Shown here: positions 7,412 to 9,993 of the stretch, piece after piece | How the letters are laid out: each line of letters begins with the position of its first letter | Position numbering within the stretch: position 1 is the stretch's first letter | NCBI GenBank assembly: GCA_003457065.1 | Contig: DMJQ01000089.1 | Coordinates: 436-10,428 of the forward strand | Direction of reading: 5' to 3' | Source of the DNA: Clostridiales bacterium | Lineage (GTDB): Bacteria; Bacillota; Clostridia; Tissierellales; Sedimentibacteraceae | DNA length: 9,993 nt | Translations under genes and position numbers: made by a program | The notes under the pieces: model-generated | Database searches by the model: none | Told to the model about the DNA's origin: nothing | Seen by the model: only the letters and a program-made list of their open reading frames with translations

Positions 7412-8386
7412 CTATTTTAATCTTGCAGTAATGCAAACCCATTCTTCGCTATCATTTATTTCTAAAATTTCAAACCCGAGTTTCTGAAAATTATCAACCA
7501 CTTCATCAACATATTTTTTGATGATGCCCGAAGCAATAACAATTCCGCCTTTTTTCAAAAATTTAGGAAATGTAAAGCTCATGCCCATTATTATCTGTGC
7601 TATTATATTTACCGCAATCATGTCATATTTATTGTAGCCTATTAAATCCTGCAGCTTTCCATCAACTGTAACATCGCCGCAGTATACGACAAACCTGTCT
7701 TCGTAAATATTGTTAAGTGCTGCATTTTCCATTGCTATTCGAACTGCATTTTCATCTATGTCAATGCCTGTAACATTTTTTGCTCCGAGCAATATGGAGG
7801 CAATTGACAATATTCCGCTGCCGCAGCCCATATCCAGCACCTCTGTCTTCTCCTTCAAATGCTTTATAATCTGCTCAATGCAAAGCCTTGTTGTGTGATG
7901 CTGACCTGTTCCAAAGCTCATCCCAGGATCTATTTCAAGAATTATTTTACCGTCCGCAAATTCATTCAGTTCTTCCCATGTAGGTTTTATGACTATTTTA
8001 TTAGCCACGGTGAACGGTTTGAAATACTGCTTCCAGTTATTTGCCCAATCTTCATCATCCAGAGACTTGGTAACTATTTCAAGCCTTCCTAAATCTATAT
8101 CCCTGTTTTCATTTTTCAAATCGTCAATACATTTGCATATTTCCTTCAATAACAGGCTACCCTGATCATTGCCGGCAAGGTACACTTTGATACAACTTTC
8201 GCAATTCTTCATTTTAGCAAGCTCTTCATCGTAATAATCCCAGTTAAGTGTATCGCTGTTCAAAAAATCCTCAAATACACCTGCATCTTCAATTACAGCA
8301 TCGTTGATATCTAATTTCAGCAATGCTCCGTTAATTATTTCTATTCCATTTGTTGTCGTATATATTGATACTTCCGTCCAGTTCAT
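7412..8386 (-). CDS. prmA: Ribosomal protein L11 methyltransferase PrmA
   Basis: PrmA trimethylates amino groups of ribosomal protein L11 with S-adenosylmethionine. The protein has 324 residues, somewhat longer than the E. coli enzyme (about 293), as is common in Firmicutes. The N-terminal 110 residues or so form the substrate-recognition domain (MNWTEVSIYTTTNGIEI). A linker with DEDWANNWKQYFKPF follows, highly typical of PrmA. The class I methyltransferase fold then shows DPGMSFGTGQHHTT (153-166), LDMGCGSG (184-191, cofactor glycine loop), GIDID (207-211, acidic residues binding the ribose) and VNIIA (259-263). Start ATG 8386 has GGGAGG four bases upstream and lies 12 bases after the osmC-like stop; rsmE follows after 15 bases, so the three genes form one operon. 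Family assignment is firm. Loss of this enzyme is tolerated in E. coli, so an essential role should not be assumed. Confidence 0.96.
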   Translation of the reverse strand: MNWTEVSIYTTTNGIEIINGALLKLDINDAVIEDAGVFEDFLNSDTLNWDYYDEELAKMKNCESCIKVYLAGNDQGSLLLKEICKCIDDLKNENRDIDLGRLEIVTKSLDDEDWANNWKQYFKPFTVANKIVIKPTWEELNEFADGKIILEIDPGMSFGTGQHHTTRLCIEQIIKHLKEKTEVLDMGCGSGILSIASILLGAKNVTGIDIDENAVRIAMENAALNNIYEDRFVVYCGDVTVDGKLQDLIGYNKYDMIAVNIIAQIIMGMSFTFPKFLKKGGIVIASGIIKKYVDEVVDNFQKLGFEILEINDSEEWVCITARLK

Positions 8387-8398
8387 TGTTCCTCCCGT

Positions 8399-8818
8399 TT
8401 AGTCCCCTATTTTAATTTCATATGTTATGGGCACAGCCTTATTCAGCATTGCAGCAACACCGCAGTATTTTTCCATGGAAAGTTTCACTGCTCTTTCCAA
8501 TTTGCTGTATGAAAGGCCGTTCCCTTTAAATTTGTATATAAGTTTGATGTAATTATAAATTTTAGGATCTTCGTCTCTTGTCTCAGCCTCAACTTCAACA
8601 TTTACATCTTCTACTTCAAGTCTCATCTTTTTGGTAATAGTCATTACGTCAATTCCCGAACAGCCGATAAGCCCAGCCAACAGCAATGCCTTAGGGCTTG
8701 GTCCAAGACCGTTTCCTCCGTTTTCAGGTGTTGCATCCGTAATCACAGTATGTCCGTCTATTTGCATTTCAAATGCCATATTGCCTTTCAGCTCAGCGTT
8801 TATATTAGTTTTTTTCAT
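8399..8818 (-). CDS. OsmC family protein (putative thiol peroxidase)
   Basis: A small cytoplasmic protein of the OsmC/Ohr superfamily, whose studied members reduce organic hydroperoxides with a pair of cysteines; many members, including this branch, are not tested. The length of 139 residues is typical. The strand-rich N-terminus (MAFEMQIDGHTVITDATPEN) leads to NGLGPSPKALLLAGLIGCSG, placing the first cysteine at C53. The second, in EKYCGVAAML, is C119. Both are in the positions expected for the OsmC active site, so the chemistry should be intact. The start is ATG 8818 with AGGAG six bases upstream. It is first in an operon with prmA and rsmE, behind a strong promoter. The sequence looks more like the YhfA/general OsmC group than Ohr, but that placement was made by eye. 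Confidence 0.9.
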   Translation of the reverse strand: MKKTNINAELKGNMAFEMQIDGHTVITDATPENGGNGLGPSPKALLLAGLIGCSGIDVMTITKKMRLEVEDVNVEVEAETRDEDPKIYNYIKLIYKFKGNGLSYSKLERAVKLSMEKYCGVAAMLNKAVPITYEIKIGD

Positions 8819-8850
8819 ACTTATCTCCTGATATATTTCATATTAATGTA

Positions 8851-8879
8851 ATTATATATTATAAAGCTGTTATTTTCAA
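8851..8879 (-). promoter_or_regulatory. Promoter of the OsmC-prmA-rsmE operon
   Basis: TTGAAA (8879-8874), exactly 17 bases, then a perfect TATAAT (8856-8851). The predicted start near 8844 gives a leader of about 25 bases. The -35 begins four bases after the T tract of the upstream terminator, so the units are packed back to back. No operator-like repeat is visible. Confidence 0.8.
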
Positions 8880-8883
8880 ACAT

Positions 8884-8917
8884 AAAAATAGCGTAGCAGT
8901 CTAAAACTACTACGCTA
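8884..8917 (-). terminator. Intrinsic terminator of the SNF transporter gene
   Basis: TAGCGTAGTAG (8917-8907) pairs with CTGCTACGCTA (8899-8889), 11 pairs including one G-U, around a seven-base loop, followed by TTTTT (8888-8884) on the minus strand. The G-U pair exists only in the minus-strand RNA (it is a C-A mismatch on the plus strand), which confirms the orientation. Confidence 0.93.
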
Positions 8918-8970
8918 CAAAGTCTAACCTTACGAGTTCACATCAATTGCACCGGATATTTTTTCAGGGA

Positions 8971-9993
8971 TTAAACAATTCCTATTGCATTAAGGAATAT
9001 TACCGTTAAAATAACGGGACTTATATATTCAACATCCGCATACCATGTATCCTTAATTTTAAATTGAATCTGCCCTTCATTCGTGACTTCTCTGATAACA
9101 GTTCCCTTAGGCCAATTGAATCCTATTATCAGTGAACCTGCCAGACCGACCACAGGCAATGCTATGTTGGATACAAAGTAGTCGAATAAATCGAAAAAGC
9201 CTTTGCCGAATAATGTTATATGGCTCCAAGGTCCGAAACTCAGCAGTGCTGGAACACCTATGATACTTATGATGATTCCCAAAACTATTGCTGCTTTTGG
9301 TCTTGTCATATGATACTTTTCAACGCCATATGTAACAGATACTTCCAGCATATTGATTGATGAAGGCAGAGCAGCAAATAATAGCAATAAATAAAATACT
9401 GCCGCTACCAATGTTCCAAAAGGCAGTTGTTCAAAGACATTTGGAAGTGTTATAAAAACCAGGCCGGGACCGGCCGCCGGCTCAAGTCCAAATGCAAATA
9501 CTGCCGGAAATATTGCTAAACCTGCGAGTATTGAAACTATGGTATCGAATATTGTTGTAATAGCCGCAGCCGAAGGAATATTCTCCTTCTTGCTCAGATA
9601 ACTCGCATATGTTACCATACCTCCCGCACCCAGACTCAGTGTGAAGAAAACCTGCCCTACGGCATCAACAACAGTGTCACCTGTTATTTTTGAAAAATCA
9701 GGTTTAAAAAGCCAGATTACACCGTTTATTCCACCCGGTAGAAAAAGCCCCACTATAGTCATAACCAGCAAAATCAAAAACAATAAAGGCATCAGTACCG
9801 AACATACCTTTTCAATACCACCGGATACACCCTTCATAACAACGATTATCGTAAGTATCATGAAAATTGCCGCGAAGATACCGGCCATTACCATATCGCC
9901 GGAAGAAGCTCCAAACATGTCGCCATATTGTTCAGGTGTCAGTCCCGTCAGCTTGCCTGTCAATGTAAGATAAAAATACATGATTGTCCATCC
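8971..9993 (-). CDS. Neurotransmitter:sodium symporter (SNF family) transporter, C-terminal part
   Basis: A Na+-coupled amino-acid-type uptake carrier of the LeuT/MhsT/TnaT family in the cytoplasmic membrane. The visible 340 residues are the C-terminal three quarters; the frame is open to the right edge (GWTIMYFY), so the internal methionine at 9981 is not the start. AVGQVFFTLSLGAGG, followed by TYASYL, is the unwound helix 6 substrate site, nearly identical to LeuT around F253-S256. The helix 8 region reads FAALPSSINMLE, keeping the serine equivalent to LeuT S355. GPGLVFITLP and LAGLAIFPAVFAF are also typical. The chain ends soon after a last hydrophobic segment (PVILTVIFLNAIGIV), suggesting the 11-helix form frequent among prokaryotic members such as Tyt1. 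The substrate cannot be named; hydrophobic or aromatic amino acids are common in this group. A strong terminator follows 53 bases later. Confidence 0.95.
   Translation of the reverse strand, partial: GWTIMYFYLTLTGKLTGLTPEQYGDMFGASSGDMVMAGIFAAIFMILTIIVVMKGVSGGIEKVCSVLMPLLFLILLVMTIVGLFLPGGINGVIWLFKPDFSKITGDTVVDAVGQVFFTLSLGAGGMVTYASYLSKKENIPSAAAITTIFDTIVSILAGLAIFPAVFAFGLEPAAGPGLVFITLPNVFEQLPFGTLVAAVFYLLLLFAALPSSINMLEVSVTYGVEKYHMTRPKAAIVLGIIISIIGVPALLSFGPWSHITLFGKGFFDLFDYFVSNIALPVVGLAGSLIIGFNWPKGTVIREVTNEGQIQFKIKDTWYADVEYISPVILTVIFLNAIGIV

Noticed and set aside
6945..7487. A 180-codon plus-strand ORF opposite rsmE and the end of prmA
   Set aside because: It lies antisense to two well-supported genes, and its hydrophobic, serine-rich translation is typical of a shadow frame.

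Overview
The window is a gene-dense stretch of low-GC bacterial chromosome in which every supported gene reads on the minus strand. A Gram-positive anaerobe of the Clostridia type is the best guess. The reasons are AT-rich DNA, strong GGAGG-type ribosome binding sites, a perfect CIRCE operator before hrcA-grpE-dnaK, a DnaK N-terminus lacking the extra segment seen in Gram-negative DnaK, and several Na+-coupled carriers. The exact taxon cannot be fixed from the sequence.

Read in the direction of transcription (right to left), the layout is as follows. (1) 9993-8971: the 3' part of an SNF/NSS sodium-dependent amino-acid-type transporter, closed by an intrinsic terminator. (2) 8879-6628: a compact operon with its own promoter, OsmC-family protein then prmA then rsmE, closed by a second terminator. 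(3) 6441-5073: a single-gene unit for a dicarboxylate/amino acid:cation symporter, after an AT-rich spacer, closed by a third terminator. (4) 5127-3899: hemW, whose likely promoter overlaps that third terminator. (5) 3835-2405: a MATE-family exporter with its own promoter. (6) 2382-2253: a 130-base imperfect palindrome, resembling a decayed intergenic repeat. (7) 2227-1: the class I heat-shock operon, made of promoter, CIRCE, hrcA, grpE and the first 129 codons of dnaK, which runs off the left edge.

The functional themes are protein folding and its control (HrcA represses through CIRCE, GrpE is the nucleotide exchange factor of DnaK), translation-apparatus methylation (PrmA on ribosomal protein L11, RsmE on 16S rRNA U1498), heme handling (HemW), peroxide/thiol chemistry (OsmC) and membrane transport (SNF, DAACS, MATE). 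In many Firmicutes hemW, hrcA, grpE, dnaK, dnaJ, prmA and rsmE lie together in that order. Here prmA-rsmE lie upstream of hemW, and two transporter genes are interleaved.

I see no phage, CRISPR, toxin-antitoxin or defence genes, and nothing that amounts to a new multi-gene system. The points most worth a second look are the hemW promoter/terminator overlap, the long palindrome between the MATE gene and the heat-shock promoter, and the rearranged gene order.
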